From: Nymphaea colorata
Lineage: Eukaryota; Streptophyta; Magnoliopsida; Nymphaeales; Nymphaeaceae
Length of the DNA stretch: 64,000 nucleotides
Assembly (NCBI RefSeq): GCF_008831285.2
Contig: NC_045149.1
Span: 17,127,035 to 17,191,034, forward strand
Direction of reading: 5' to 3'
Under the pieces are notes generated by a model. The model made no database searches and had not been told where the DNA came from. It saw only the letters and a program-made list of their open reading frames with translations. The translations under genes were made by a program, and so were the position numbers. This document shows positions 1-16,235 of the stretch, in pieces. The first letter of the stretch is position 1. Every line of letters starts with the position of its first letter.

Positions 1-2340
1 AGAACAGAAGCCTAGACCTGCCTTCGGATTCCTCTCTTCTTTATCAGGGCGACTTGGACTCTGCAGGAAAGAAGATGGCCATGCTGAACCACACTAAGCA
101 GTTCAGGTATTGATTAACAACTCATTTAATGCTTTACTGTCATTGCCAGAATCTAACGTGAGAAACTGCGCCTTAATCTACTGAATAGAAGTACATCCTG
201 GCTTCATTTTACAAATGGAAGGGTGAGATACTGATGTTGAAAAAAAGCTGCAAACATGGTTGATGGCCATATTTAATTTTATCCTACCAACTTTTAATTG
301 TTCTTCTGAGATTAGATAAAACGAATCAACTTTCTGATTGTCTGTCGGTTCCTTTCAAAATAGGATTATTGTCTGCTGGAGAGTTACATGTTTCTCCTTT
401 TGATGAAGCTGCTGTTCTTCAAATTTTTTATAGATAATAGCTGTAGCTCCATGAGAGTGTGTTGGCATTTGAGAAGAGTAGCTGCATCATTGGCAGATTT
501 TCTAATTCGGTCCTGTTTTTTTTCTAATATTCCAAGTGTTTATTCAAATTTCTGTTATGAGAATTCAAAACAGAAGTTTCTGAAACCAGGCCGGGTCCTC
601 ACCCATGGATAGCTGTGAAATGGATGTCCGTGGAGGAAGCACTTTCCCATGGGAAAGGTCTAGGAAAGAGAATCTATGATTGTTTTCTAACACGTAGTTC
701 CACATGTTTCCCACCTGTGCTCTGTTTCACCTCATGTGGGAGAGAGCTGCCTTCTTCTTGTCAAAGAGGACTTTCTTCGGTTTAAGGAAAAGGACGTGAA
801 AGCAAACCCTGCCTAAACTGAAGCAAATAGTGGGAAAATCTTTAGTTTAGAGTTTATACTTTGACTGTGAAAAGTCTCATGATTTTTTTTTAAGCGCATG
901 CTTATTAGAACAAAGACAAAAAGTCATTAATTTCATAGTTTTCCCTACTTGTAGTAGTGAAAATTCAGGCCCACGTACCTAAAGGGGAAAAATAAGAAAG
1001 GGTTTGTCATTTTCAAAATTTACCCAAAAGAAAGGAATCTAGGCAGAAGTTGGTATTTGCTTCGTCATCAAAAGTTTGAAAGGACCAAAATAATTACAAA
1101 AAGCATATCAATAGAGAAAAAGGTTAAACACATTTTTGGGGTAGCATGATGTATTTCGTCACCGAATTTGAAAACCACAAGTGATCGTTTCTACCCAAAA
1201 AAGATTCTCAATGACACCACTCTACTTTTTATGTGTATTCAGGTATTCCAGTTAACTGAACTTTAATCATAATTAAAATAATAATAAAACTTGCCTAAAC
1301 TTTGGTGACCCCAATGTATATATATACTATTTAACATGGCATTGGTCATTCCAAGAGAATCTGACAGATATTTTGGAGGTTTGCATGAATTTGCAATTGG
1401 TAATCATATGGACATAGGGTGTTTAATCACTTCTGTTCTTTTTTATCTGTATTCCTGCAGATTCCTTGACAAGGCAGCCATTGTTAGAGGTGATCAAGAC
1501 ATAGAAGCGGAGAAGATCAACATCTGGCACTTATCTTCAGTTACCCAAGTTGAGGAAGTGAAGATGGTGGTCAGCATGATGCCAATATGGGCTACAACCA
1601 TAATGTTTTGGACCGTCTATGCCCAAATGACAACATTCTCGGTGCAGCAAGCCACAACCATGAACAGGCACATAGGGAAATCCTTTCAGATCCCTGCTGC
1701 ATCACTCACCGTCTTCTTCGTCGGAAGTATACTCTTGTCGGTGCCGGTTTACGACCGTATAATTGTCCCGATCGCTCGGAAATTCACCGGCAGACGAGAA
1801 GGTATAACCACACTGCAGAGGATTTCAGTGGGACTGATCTTCTCTCTCCTAGCCATGGTCTTTGCAGCCCTCACAGAGATAAAGAGGCTCAGGTTGGCGC
1901 ACTCAAGCAAGAACCCTAATGGAGTTGTGCCCATGAGTGTGTTCTGGCTTGTCCCCCAGTTTTTCTTTGTGGGATCAGGGGAGGCCTTCACGTACATTGG
2001 ACAGCTTGACTTCTTCCTGAGGGAGTGCCCCAAGGGGATGAAGACCATAAGCACAGGGATGTTCCTAAGCACCCTGTCTCTTGGGTTCTTTGTGAGCAGT
2101 GCTCTTGTCACCATTGTTGACAAGATGACCACAAGCAATGGATCAGGAGGATGGATAACTGACAATCTGAACATGGGGAAGCTCTATAATTTCTACTGGT
2201 TGTTAGCTGTTCTTTGTGTCCTGAATTTCGCTTTCTACTTGATCTGTGCAAAATGGTATGTCTACAAAGATCAGAGGATGGCTAACTCAGGCCTTAAGGT
2301 TGACAACGCAACAGAGTTGGAGGAATGCTTCCATGCATAA
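1..2340 (+). CDS. NRT1/PTR family (NPF6-like) transporter, 3' part
   Basis: This is the C-terminal part of a proton-coupled NPF membrane transporter (nitrate, peptide or hormone substrates in this family). Two exons are visible. Exon 1..106 is read from base 3, is open from the window edge, and ends AAGCAGTTCAG|GTAT. Exon 1461..2340 follows the acceptor TTCCTGCAG. Joining them restores the family motif QFRFLDKAA across the junction, giving 327 residues here. The ATG at 1336 lies in the intron and is not a start. Visible family signatures are WATTIMFWTVYAQMTTFSV (TM7 region), GEAFTYIGQLDFFLRECPKG and a C-terminal NFYWLLAVL helix. About six membrane segments remain of the usual twelve, so roughly half the protein lies left of the window. 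The TM7 motif has Tyr where AtNRT1.1 has the nitrate-binding His356. The NPF assignment is firm. The NPF6 subgroup is inferred from the linker and the C-terminus, and the substrate is unknown. Confidence 0.9.
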
Positions 2341-2746
2341 GGGAGAAGAAGAAGATACCACACCGCAACTTATGAATGTAGTTGTATCTCCCAAAGAAGG
2401 TGAATTTTGTAATTTTAAAACCTTAGTTTGCTTCTGGATCGTGAGAGCAACAAGACACTCTATGATCCAAGTAGCCCAACACCAAAAGTGGGTTGGGTAG
2501 CGTGTGGATGTCTATATAAAAGAACGTTTGAAGTTTTGGACTCTTCTCTTCAAAGAAAAAACATTTACTCTTCAACATTATGTCTTCACTTGTGTATCTA
2601 GCGAAGAGAGAGCGAGATAGCCGACAAAAACAAGTTAGGTTGGCAAGGTGTCACCAAGAAACAAAGACAAAAGAAGAAAAAAAGAAGAGGGGCATAAGAG
2701 AAAAATTAGCGAACAGAACAATAACAAAACCAACGAGAACAAAAGC

Positions 2747-2777
<31 letters not shown>

Positions 2778-4578
2778 TTCATGCCGTTGCTTGCTTTTGT
2801 ATGATTTTTACATCGTCTACTAAATTACCAACGTGAAAATGCTATATATTGGAATTGTGAAAGAAGCAAAAAAGGGAAAAGAGTCTGAACTAAAGACCTC
2901 CATCGTTCTAGCTAGTATCAATCCAAATATTATGAATAGAAATGCTGTCGAAATGATGAAAGAAGCAAAAGAGGGATTAAACTAAAGGGCCCACATTGCT
3001 CTAGCTAGTAATCCAAAATTTCTTACTAGCAAAGTCTCGTGACGTCTGTGGAGGAACTCGACTTCACACTCAATATCACCGACTGCCCGTCATATACATC
3101 ATCAACCACACACTCTCTGGTCCCCATTGCTCACCCAAGATCACGTCTCAGCCCTGCAGCCATACAAGGCTGACTTGGAATGGGACCCCGCTCTGCAACT
3201 TGAAAGTAGTCCATTGTCATATTCAATGTCGTCGGTTCTTGGCAATATTTATTGTGGATCCCACGCCTCTCTATCGCTCTAATAGTTGAGTCGAGCATTT
3301 GAACATTTCTAATTACTGGTGAGTGCTTAATTCATGGGAGTACTTTTAGAGTCAACCGTTAAAGGAAAGGTGTTTTTCTGCGTCTAAGTCTGTACAGTCT
3401 TTTCTTTTGCTTATTGGTACCATTTGCTTATGCTTGTTCACTTGTAAGTGTTACTTATGTTTTATGTTTGTTTACTTGTAAGTGTGCCTCTTTTGATTGT
3501 TTTAAGACTGACGATATAAGGATATAAGGCTTTTGCCTTGCAGCACGAACTGAAGTTGTCAGCTTGTGACAAAAAACCACACGGCTTAGTTGATGAAAAT
3601 AAGATAAAAAAAAAAATGCTATACAAAGGATAGAAACACACTGCCTTCAACTAAGAGGCATTTTCATGGAAGAAAGCATAATAACAATGTTGAGACTGGG
3701 ATTGATTCGGAAAATGAAACTTCTACCACTGACTGCCCACAGATTATAGAAACTGGAATGACAAACAGCATGGCCTTTCAATATTCTTCTACACAACCCA
3801 TCAAGCCAAAATTTGTTGTTAGAAGCCAAAAAGATGTTCATGTCAGTCTTATCAATAAAAGGACATCAGACTTTATCTAGCATGGGCATACTTTCTCAGT
3901 GAGCAAGCAGAACGACTTACCACACATGGGAAATGATTGGATGACAGCGGAAAACCAGGTTTTGTTTTTGAAGCTTTTGAGTTACATCAAAACTGAGCTT
4001 TCTTCAAATAAAATGTGGTTTCGCAAAATAAGAACGAAAAACCTGACTTTGGTCAGAGAAAAATAGGTTTTGAGTGTGTCATCCAAACAAATAAACCAAG
4101 ATTTGAAAACTCTTAAAAGAAATTGTTTTAATCAATCTATGTCCTCACAAAACTTGGTTGGATGAGAATGCCTCCAAACCCATCATTAAATTTTCTTCTT
4201 ATGGTTTCAAAGTATAAGAAATTATTGGGTGCGAGGGGAAGGAAATCCTTAGCTCCTTCGTCATCCGTATGTCATTAACAGGTACGAACAAGATGGCATT
4301 TAGATACTCACGCAATCAAACGTACCTTTCAACTACGCAACCACAACGGGTCTCCAAAGTCCTGGCAACTATGTCAAGAAACTTACGATCGTAAACCAAA
4401 ATGATGATCAAATTCTAAGATCAAACCTTTCCGTCTCCGTTTTTTTTATGAAATTTTGTTCACAACTTGAAAGAAAATGAAGTGGGCAGCTCAAGTATGA
4501 AGAACATATAAGCGTGACAACACGTCCTTGGGGTTATAAATGTAGATTCCCTGCCACATCAAATGCAGGACTTTACTG
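2341..4578. other. Intergenic, no gene recognised
   Basis: Downstream flank of the NPF gene. It holds a TATA-like TATATAAAA near 2513 with no convincing gene after it, a (GA)n run at 2752-2777, and AT-rich sequence with stops in all frames. The stretch near 3030-3200 is less AT-rich, but I could not read a protein in it. Confidence 0.6.
2752..2777. repeat. (GA)n microsatellite
   Basis: About 13 GA dinucleotides in an uninterrupted run, seen directly. Confidence 0.9.
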
Positions 4579-4812
4579 TCACCGGCTTTGAAACGCACCC
4601 CTAGGAAAAGCCACCTCCCTCTCTACCACGATCGAGGACTGGGCCTGCTTGAACAGTGAACAGATCTCAATGGAGCCGATCTTGTGGCGTTTGTTCAGTA
4701 TCACCACCTTCTGGTAATACCACCTCTGGCCGGATCCCGGCTTCACAGTCTGACAGGTGAAGATTTTTTCTGTTTTCAACTTTGTGGGAGCGGCGTCTAC
4801 AGGAGCAGCCAT
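4579..4812 (-). CDS. Orphan small ORF, hypothetical
   Basis: A 77-codon reading frame starting MAAPVDAAPTKLKTEKIF. Its composition is more protein-like than the surrounding noise: a balanced mix of residues, the segment VKPGSGQRWYYQK, and a GC content above its flanks. I do not recognise a family. The sequence CAGAAG|GTGGTG inside it could be a splice donor, so this could be a first exon or a retained fragment of a larger or broken gene. No matching downstream exon was found on this strand. It could equally be a chance frame. Confidence 0.25.
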   Translation of the reverse strand: MAAPVDAAPTKLKTEKIFTCQTVKPGSGQRWYYQKVVILNKRHKIGSIEICSLFKQAQSSIVVEREVAFPRGAFQSR

Positions 4813-9179
<4,367 letters not shown>

Positions 9180-9410
9180 TTCGATAGCTCCGGATCAAAC
9201 ATATAAAGTTGATCTGAAATCCCTTTTATATGTCCATGACCCACATCAGATTTCACTACTACGTAAAAATGAGGATTTTGAGATCCTCAATATGTGACAA
9301 AAATATCCCAATTGAGGTCAGATTTAGGGAGTCTGACCTCAAACCCACAGATCTGAGATCTATAGTGATTTCATATCCGAGGCAAACAAACACCCTCTTA
9401 GTGGAACTTA
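9180..9410. repeat. Dispersed repeat copy, related to 24725-24930
   Basis: Shares with the region near 24725-24930 an ordered set of short matches: GGATCAAA near the start, then a TCTGAAA/CCCTTTTATATG block, then GTCTGACCTCAAACC, then GATCTGA and AATTTCA/GATTTCA-type blocks. Spacing is similar, so the two are probably diverged copies of one dispersed element. No ends or target duplications were defined. Confidence 0.4.
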
Positions 9411-10083
9411 TCACAAATAAAACCCACCCATGCTCTTAAGGCTAGTAAATCATTTAATTCATCTTGCTAACAAGTGAGCTCCATCTAGCTATTTCACTGA
9501 GGAGTTGGACTTAAACTCGAAGGAGGTTAACAACTCAATCCCCCTAAAGAAAGCCTTTAGTAAGGAAATATTCTGTTCTCAGAATGCATGTTTATATTAC
9601 ACGTTGTGCTTTTGTTTTATGAAACATAGTGTAATTTTGTTCAACATTGCTAATTTTGAAACTAACTAATACTCACAACCACATCATGTTTCCTAATCAA
9701 AATATGGAGTTTTTTAAATCATGTATTCTAAGAAGTGTTTTCAAGAAAACTGTGTATCTTATCTTTCCTGATACAAACTACAAAGATCTACGGTAAAAAG
9801 TTTTATATATCAGATCTATCTCCAACTTGCCACTTATTTAATTTGATCAGATCTGCGCAGCTTGCATCTCTAGTGATTGCACAAACTTTCATTAATCTCT
9901 AAGCATTTCTCACAATAATTAATTAATGAAGATTGAATTGAAGTTCGCATGTCAACCCCATTTATGTGAACTGCAGATCTCTTCTTCAGTTCAGGGTAGG
10001 AGCACATGGGCATGGCGTACTTTCTGCCATCCATCAAAACTTGTTTACGAGGACAGCTGCAACTGGCCATGTCATTAATCATC
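9411..10083. other. Intergenic, nothing recognised
   Basis: AT-rich DNA with short chance frames only. No RNA gene or mobile element border was seen. Confidence 0.5.
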
Positions 10084-10165
10084 GAGCGGGTTGGTGTAAC
10101 GGTCAGAGTGCGGGCTGGTAGGCGGACACGTTTTTGTTTCCAATCCCCGGGGCATTAACTCTTTG
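10084..10165 (+). mobile_element. Possible tRNA-derived SINE head
   Basis: TGGTGTAACGGTCAGAGTGC resembles a degenerate Pol III A box, and about 35 bp later GTTTCCAATCCCCGGGG resembles a mutated B box (GGTTCGAATCC). This spacing and order are typical of the heads of plant tRNA-derived SINEs. No clear 3' tail or target duplication was found, so it may be an old fragment. Confidence 0.3.
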
Positions 10166-10910
10166 TACTATAAAAAGGGGTCTACCATCATGCAAGTTAA
10201 AGGGCAGTGGGGGCGGCACCCTAAAGCATCGAACGCATGTCTTATACATTAGGGGTGTAAAGCGTTGGATGCAAGTACTCGGCCTTTTACAGACAGTGAG
10301 AAGTCCCACTAACCTGAATATGACCATGTGCATTATATGAGTACTTTGGTACAAAATACAACAGGCACAAAATATCCTTGGCATATGTAAAAAATGCAGA
10401 AATTTTCTTATAGAATGTAGTTGGTCTTAGTTATTGTGACCTAGCTTGACTTTAAATGATTGAAAAGGTCGGATTCTTCTTTCTTATCACTACTCAAAAT
10501 TATTTCATAAAAAGCAAAAGTTCGTTTTTTTGCTAAATTCATCCATAAAGAATTACTTGACTGAATTACTTAAGCCCTTGAGGCTTAAATCTTCAATTGA
10601 AACCACTTTTCATCAGAAAAGGCGTCAAAAGTTTCACTGGATAAGAAAGAAATCAATAGAGATAATAGAATGGCAATTATAATATTGTCGGTTGTTATCT
10701 AACATAAAGCCAGTTCACTTAAATCACCAACTTCATATAAGAAACTATGGGAATCGAATAAATAGTTGAAGTTACTTTACAGAATGTAAAGCGCCTTTAT
10801 TTTGAGGAGAAAATCAGAGCCTGACACAGTTACTCAAACTTTATAATCGAGATCTTTTGATCTTTAAAATGAAGATAATTTAAGGTTTCTATGAGTTCAT
10901 CATCCCCTTC
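10166..10910. other. Intergenic, nothing recognised
   Basis: AT-rich, with no coding or repeat structure that I can support. Confidence 0.5.
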
Positions 10911-11091
10911 CTGGGGCGGAGGGAGTTACAAGTGTGAAATTGCCCATAGTGACCCTAAAAAAAAATTATTTTGACATTGATATTTCTGAGCAATTTTTTC
11001 AATTTAAGTATTCAGTGCTTAGTAAAAATTTAAAATTTTATACCTAATACCCCTTAGTCGGACTTTTTCTTTTTTTTTGGCTCCCCCCTTG
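10911..11091. mobile_element. Tip100-like hAT MITE, degenerate copy
   Basis: Starts CTGGGGCGGAGGGAG and ends TTGGCTCCCCCCTTG, a degenerate inverted pair. The interior (AATTGCCCATAGTGACC, then an A-run, then TTGATATTT-type sequence) aligns by eye with the better-preserved element at 23883-24049. No intact target duplication is visible. Confidence 0.55.
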
Positions 11092-11194
11092 ATTGATGCA
11101 CCAGCCATAGCATCTAAATTAAGGAGCAACTCTACCCATGTTGAATGGATGGTAAACAATTTTTCTTTCACTCTCATACAGCCAAGGATTTCAG

Positions 11195-11240
<46 letters not shown>

Positions 11241-12194
11241 ACACGATTCCTCTCCAGACGAATCTAACCTCTCAGAATCCGATATGGTTGGATATATATA
11301 TATATATATATGTGTGTGTGTTCGGTCAATGAGGACTTTCAGATAGAAGATTTTGAGGATGAAGAGTGTCAGGCACCACAAACATTGTTTTCTCCCGTTT
11401 TTTCTGTCAAAAAAAATCCCTTAAATCATGGGAGGGGAAGACAGAACCATGGGTAGAGAGAATCGGCACGGCTGTTGATCTGGCACACATTATTTAGAGA
11501 AAGAAAGAGATGTAGAGAGAGATCAGCCCATATTATGAAGCGATCCACGTGAAAGAAGATCATGTTCCTTGTCCTTCTCGCGCCATGAATGAGACCAAGA
11601 AATAATTGGCCTCTCCAGTTCATCTTAATCAAGAGAAGCACTTGTTTTGAGTCTCACATTCAACCCATCATTTCCCACATCCAGCCAATTGCCCACCAGT
11701 GTATGGATTTGCTTAAAAGCTCAAGCCAAATTCAGAGCAGATGGCTGAAGTCAGCCTCCCCATCCCCCCTCTCTTGTTTCATTGCAATAATCATTGGCAC
11801 CTTGCTTTGTGTTGCCGTCGAGTCGCGCCACGTGGTGGCATTTAATTTGCCTTTTCCGGCGGTGACAACGATGGTGACATCGAGATGATCAATCTATCAG
11901 TTTTCTCCAGGTGTCGTGTTTGGTTCCACAGTGGAACTCGAAACCAACACTCCTCTCCCATTCCCACTGCTTTCAGGGTTTACGACAGTGTCGGCTTACG
12001 TAAAGGGTTGACGCCCACAGGAATTGAACTTTAGACTTGCCTTATTTTCTAATGTGCATGTGTTTAGGCCCAGTTAGGTTTTAGGTCTAAGAAGGAAATT
12101 GAAAAGGATGCAAGGAAAAGTAATAATCAAAGAAAGGTTGGACAGCTAAGAAACCATTTTTCAGTCAAAATTTTGGATAAGTGTTTGGTTCATG
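11092..12194. other. Intergenic with AT arrays
   Basis: An (AT)n run at 11199-11238 and a shorter AT/TG run near 11292-11320. The stretch at 11600-11900 is less AT-rich but holds only a 99-codon frame without recognisable protein features. Confidence 0.55.
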
Positions 12195-12372
12195 CAGTGG
12201 TGTAGCCACATGGTGGCTGGTGTGGGCAGTTGCCCACACTAGCTTCACAAAATTAGTTTAATATATATGTTAATCTTTTGATATATTTAAGTGTTATACA
12301 TGTAAGTGCTTTAAAAAAATTAAATGTATTGAATGAATGGCCCCTCAAGAAAAAAGATTAGCTCCGCTATTG
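12195..12372. mobile_element. hAT-type (Tip100-like) MITE with exact 8-bp target duplication
   Basis: A 178-bp element that starts CAGTGGTGTAGCC and ends AGCTCCGCTATTG, imperfect inverted ends of the CAGGGGCGGAGC type known from hAT/Tip100 elements. It is flanked on both sides by the identical 8-mer GGTTCATG (12187-12194 and 12373-12380), the size expected for hAT insertion. It contains the GTGGGCAGTTGCCCAC motif shared with the copy at 23883. It has no coding capacity, so it is non-autonomous. Confidence 0.85.
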
Positions 12373-12779
12373 GGTTCATGGCGGAAGTTATTGGTTGTGC
12401 TTTAGCCTCCCTTTCTTGTTGGCGCAAATCCGGTCTTTGGAAAACAATACTTTCTTCACAAGCAAATTTTGTAAGTGTAGCATTGAGTTCTGTCTTTTCG
12501 ATGAAGCAGCCCGTTGAGTTTTGTTACTCCAGCATTTTGTTTCGAGAAAATTATAAGTGTAGCATTGAGTTTTGTAATCTTTGGCATTTTTGGTTGCCCT
12601 GAACCGTGCAGCGCGGGTTTTGGGCTCAGTCAAGTCTCTTATTTTGCAGGGGCTACGTAAACAGAACACATGATTTTGCATGTCCCTAAGTTGGGATTTT
12701 ACCATGTTTCAGCATAACAAAAAATTGAAGACCATCCATTTGTTCTATATTTATGACCAAAAGTTACTTTTGTCTGATT

Positions 12780-12784
<5 letters not shown>

Positions 12785-12860
<76 letters not shown>
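12785..12860. repeat. (AT)n microsatellite followed by a (GA)n tract
   Basis: A pure AT array of about 76 bp that runs directly into a GAGAG-rich tract to about 12890. Confidence 0.95.
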
Positions 12861-12864
<4 letters not shown>

Positions 12865-12890
12865 AGGGAGAGAGAGAGAGAGGAAGAGAG

Positions 12891-15282
12891 GCATGGAAAT
12901 GTTAGACATTTAGGTGCTAGATAGCTTAGGAACAATTTCAATCTTTAATTTTTTTTTCAGAATGGTGGTAGAAACAAAAACAAGGAGAAGAGGATTATGA
13001 GTTATTTTTGTTATATAATATCAGTTCGTCTTTGTTTTTCTCTAAACATAAAAAAAAGAAATGAGATTATATATAAGCGAATACGATAAAAGGCATGATA
13101 AAGTCACGACCATTTTAAGACGACAGGACTTGAGCATGACAGTACAGTCAACCTGGACTTGGAGTCCAATGACAATATAGTCATATTGATGGTCTACGGG
13201 CTGGCCTTGTCCATACCGAAAATGCTGGATATTTGGCCGGCTACTTGCATTATTCCTCTCCTCTGCTTCCACAGTCCCTCTCTTCTCGAAACTATATGCC
13301 ACTCCCTGCCTTCGCCACTGCTGCCTTTGGTTGACATCAACGCAACATCCTTCTCTCTCTTCTTCACGTGAAAGAAGTTGATAAATGAGAATCTTTCTCA
13401 AGAGATCTCATCCCCACCATCAGATCCCAATGTACCCTTCTATGTCGGCCGCTACTATATATGTAGATAGATAGATAGAAAATATTTACTGCGGCAACCT
13501 CCTGATTTCACTTCCTTTATATATATAATCAGTGATAGTTCAGATAGTTCGCGAGGGCTTAAGCAGTGGCATGCAAATTTTCCTTTTTATTTGTCAGTGG
13601 CATCCGACCCTTAAAAAAATGACGTAGAAAAATAGTTTGATGATGCGTAAAGCCCTTGTGACAAAAATTCCTGCCGGGTAAAACTCTCCCTTGTGACTAA
13701 AATAGTTTGATGATTCTTCACTGTCATGCATAGCTTTAAACCCTTGGAAAGTTTTTCATCAATGATTTGTCGATCTAGCACAAGGAAGAGTGGACGAGAA
13801 TATAAATGCCATTGTTCCTTCCTCAAGGCTCATCGCATGAACTTATGGATCATAGGCTTGTCAATCTGATCTTATATGAACTCACTTTCCCAGGAGAAGT
13901 GTTTATGAATTCCCATTACCATGTTCTTCGCAGGACCAAGTTTGTCCACCCTTGTAGTTTTTAAGGGAGATGACAGCCTTTTCGCCAATCGACAGACTTG
14001 ACAGAAGCCACGCTCACTATCAAAGTTGTATCCGGTGCTTGATGTGTCAAAATAGTATTGACGACGAGTTTCTTGTGTCTATGCTATAAACGACCACAAG
14101 AATCCATGGCATAGTCAATGAGCTTTGTACTGTTGTGCACTACATAAGGTGACAGTGACTGTGGGAAGAAGACGAAGAAGAAAAAGTACCAACTCGGAAG
14201 GTCCCATTGTTCTGAAAGAGTGTTGATGAACCATGGCTGCAGGTCGGCAGATCAAGACCTGCGTCACCGTGAACCCCCCCTGTCCACTCTTTGGTCTCTT
14301 CTTCCAACAAACAAACAAAATGTGGACCAATCAAGATTGGTGATGGAATCCCTAGATGATGATCTTCAATTATTTGTCTGTGTTAGAGCAACTTATATGC
14401 ACCATTCAAACTGTTCTTTGTTGATATGTGAAAGTACATTTTCTACATATTTAGAGAACTATTCACAAAATACAGTAGGTTGTATTTAGGCAATTCAGTA
14501 ACTAACCGTTTACCAGTGCTCGATAAAATTTAGCTTAGTGCAAAGTTTTCATGGCCACATGGACGCTCAGTATGAGTCCAACTTGTTGCTGAGTAAGCGA
14601 GGGAAGAACTTGCAAAACAACTTAAATTGTTGGCACTTTTCATGATCTTTTAGTAGCAAAAGAACACCTTTTGATGGTACGCCCTCACAGTTGATTGTCA
14701 GTGCATTGGAGACTTTTTAATTCGATAGAGAAACGGTGTTCTAAGGATCCGTTTGGATGGCGAGGGACAGAAGGGCTTCGAGGAACTTAGCTTTTGACTG
14801 AAGAACCTTCTGGTCCTTCTCAGGAGCCTAATTTTGGGTCATCCAAGTGAGGAAAATGTTTTAATTTGGACGTTAAGTTTCCATATAAAACTAGGGTTCC
14901 AGCCAACTTTCCTTCTTTGAACTATCCCGTTCTCTTTTCCTATCTCTTTTGCATGATTTGGAATTCGAATCCTAATACAATTAGAGGGCAAAAACAGGGC
15001 ATATTTCATACAGCTCAACCTGCGCCCACATCTGAAAGCACTAGAAACTTTTCAGAAACCTGTTGCAAGTGTCACTTGGATCAGACATCTTCACAGCTCT
15101 AGAGGTGTCATCACAATGTACATGCAGCTTTAAGACCATACATTGCAGAGGTTTCTTCCCAAGTGACAACCGGTGCTGCTTTAGATGGTAGGCCTGTGCA
15201 CTCCTGTCAAAGATAAAATGCCTTTGCATGTTTGGCGAATAACCTCAAATTACTGTGTGAGCTTGTTTGGGTGGAAATTTAG
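12891..15282. other. Intergenic, no gene recognised
   Basis: Contains a short GATA array near 13465 and scattered chance frames. At 15103-15190 an exon-like block is open, bordered by CTCTAG and ATG|GTAGG, but I could not connect it to a gene. Confidence 0.5.
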
Positions 15283-15749
15283 TTTATCCTTAAGCAAGCC
15301 ATTGGAATTCTTTGAGTGTCTAATTCTGATTCTGCTTGCAGTACATTTTAAGGCAGTGAAACACATAACAAGTTAAGAGCATTGGTATGTACCCCTCAGA
15401 GCCAAAATGCTGCGAAAGGAACATGAACGTAGCAGTCTTGAGTGAATACCTAGTTCTACCCTCTTCTCCAAACAGAACATCTAGTAGAGTGTTGCAGAAC
15501 AGGTTTCAGGTCTCTGTGAATTAAACAGCCTCTTAGAATAACTATCCCTGTTGCAGGTTACTGCTCCATGCCCATAGAAGGAAGTCATTCAATTGTTTGG
15601 ATCTTGCAACAAGGGGTACGAATGGATTATAGCCAGATTTACTTACACAATCCCAAGCCAATGCAATTGGTTAGCTTCGAAGTCCTGGTAAGAATAAAAG
15701 ACCACTTATGCCAATACCATAAATGTCGTTTTGATCGTTAGGATCTATG
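15283..15749. repeat. Tandem segmental duplication, left copy (about 467 bp)
   Basis: Begins TTTATCCTTAAGCAAGCC and ends near GATCGTTAGGATCTATG. It matches the right copy at 15771-16235 along its whole length, with scattered substitutions and small indels (at least 90 percent identity by eye). Inside, from the acceptor-like TTGCAG|GTTAC at 15557, a 60-codon plus-strand frame stays open to TAG at 15739-15741. Confidence 0.9.
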
Positions 15750-15770
15750 AAATTCAGTTGAAGGCACTTC

Positions 15771-16235
15771 TTTATCCTTAAGCAAGCCATTGGAATTCTT
15801 TGAGTGTCTAAATCTGATTCTGCTTGCAGTACATTTTAAGGCAGTGAACACATAACAAGTTAAGAGCATTGCTATGTACCCCTCAGAGCCAAAATGCTGC
15901 GAAAGGAACATGAACGTGGCAGTCTTGAGTGAATACCTAGTTCTACTTTCTTGTCCAAACAGAACATCAGTGGAGTGTTGCAGAACAGGTTTCAGGTTCC
16001 TGTGATTTAAGCAGCCTCTTAGAATAACTTTTCCTGTCGCAGGTTACTGCTGCATGCCCATAGAAAGAAGGCATTCAATTGTTTGGACCTTGAAACAAGG
16101 GGTACAAATGGATTATTGCCAGATTTACTTGCACAATCCCAAGCCAATGCAATTGGTTAGCTTCGAAATCCTGGTAAGAATAAAAGACCACTTATACCAA
16201 TACCATAAATGTCGTTTTGATCGTTAGGCTCTATG
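15771..16235. repeat. Tandem segmental duplication, right copy (about 465 bp)
   Basis: Second copy of the 15283-15749 unit, separated from it by 21 bp. The internal frame after TCGCAG|GTTAC at 16043 is open to the equivalent TAG at 16225-16227. It differs from the left copy by several amino-acid changes, which argues against strong protein constraint. It lies about 320 bp beyond the stop codon of the raffinose synthase gene, which is transcribed towards it. Confidence 0.9.

Noticed and set aside
1336-1460. ATG at 1336 as the start of the NPF gene
   Set aside because: The conserved QFR|FLDKAA junction shows the coding exon starts at 1461 after an acceptor and joins the exon ending at 106. The ATG lies in the intron.
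15103-15190. Exon-like open block bordered by CTCTAG and ATG|GTAGG
   Set aside because: No partner exon or protein family could be found, and the open length is too short to support alone.
15283-16235. Solo-LTR pair or small LTR retrotransposon
   Set aside because: The two copies are only 21 bp apart, with no primer-binding site, polypurine tract or TG..CA ends.
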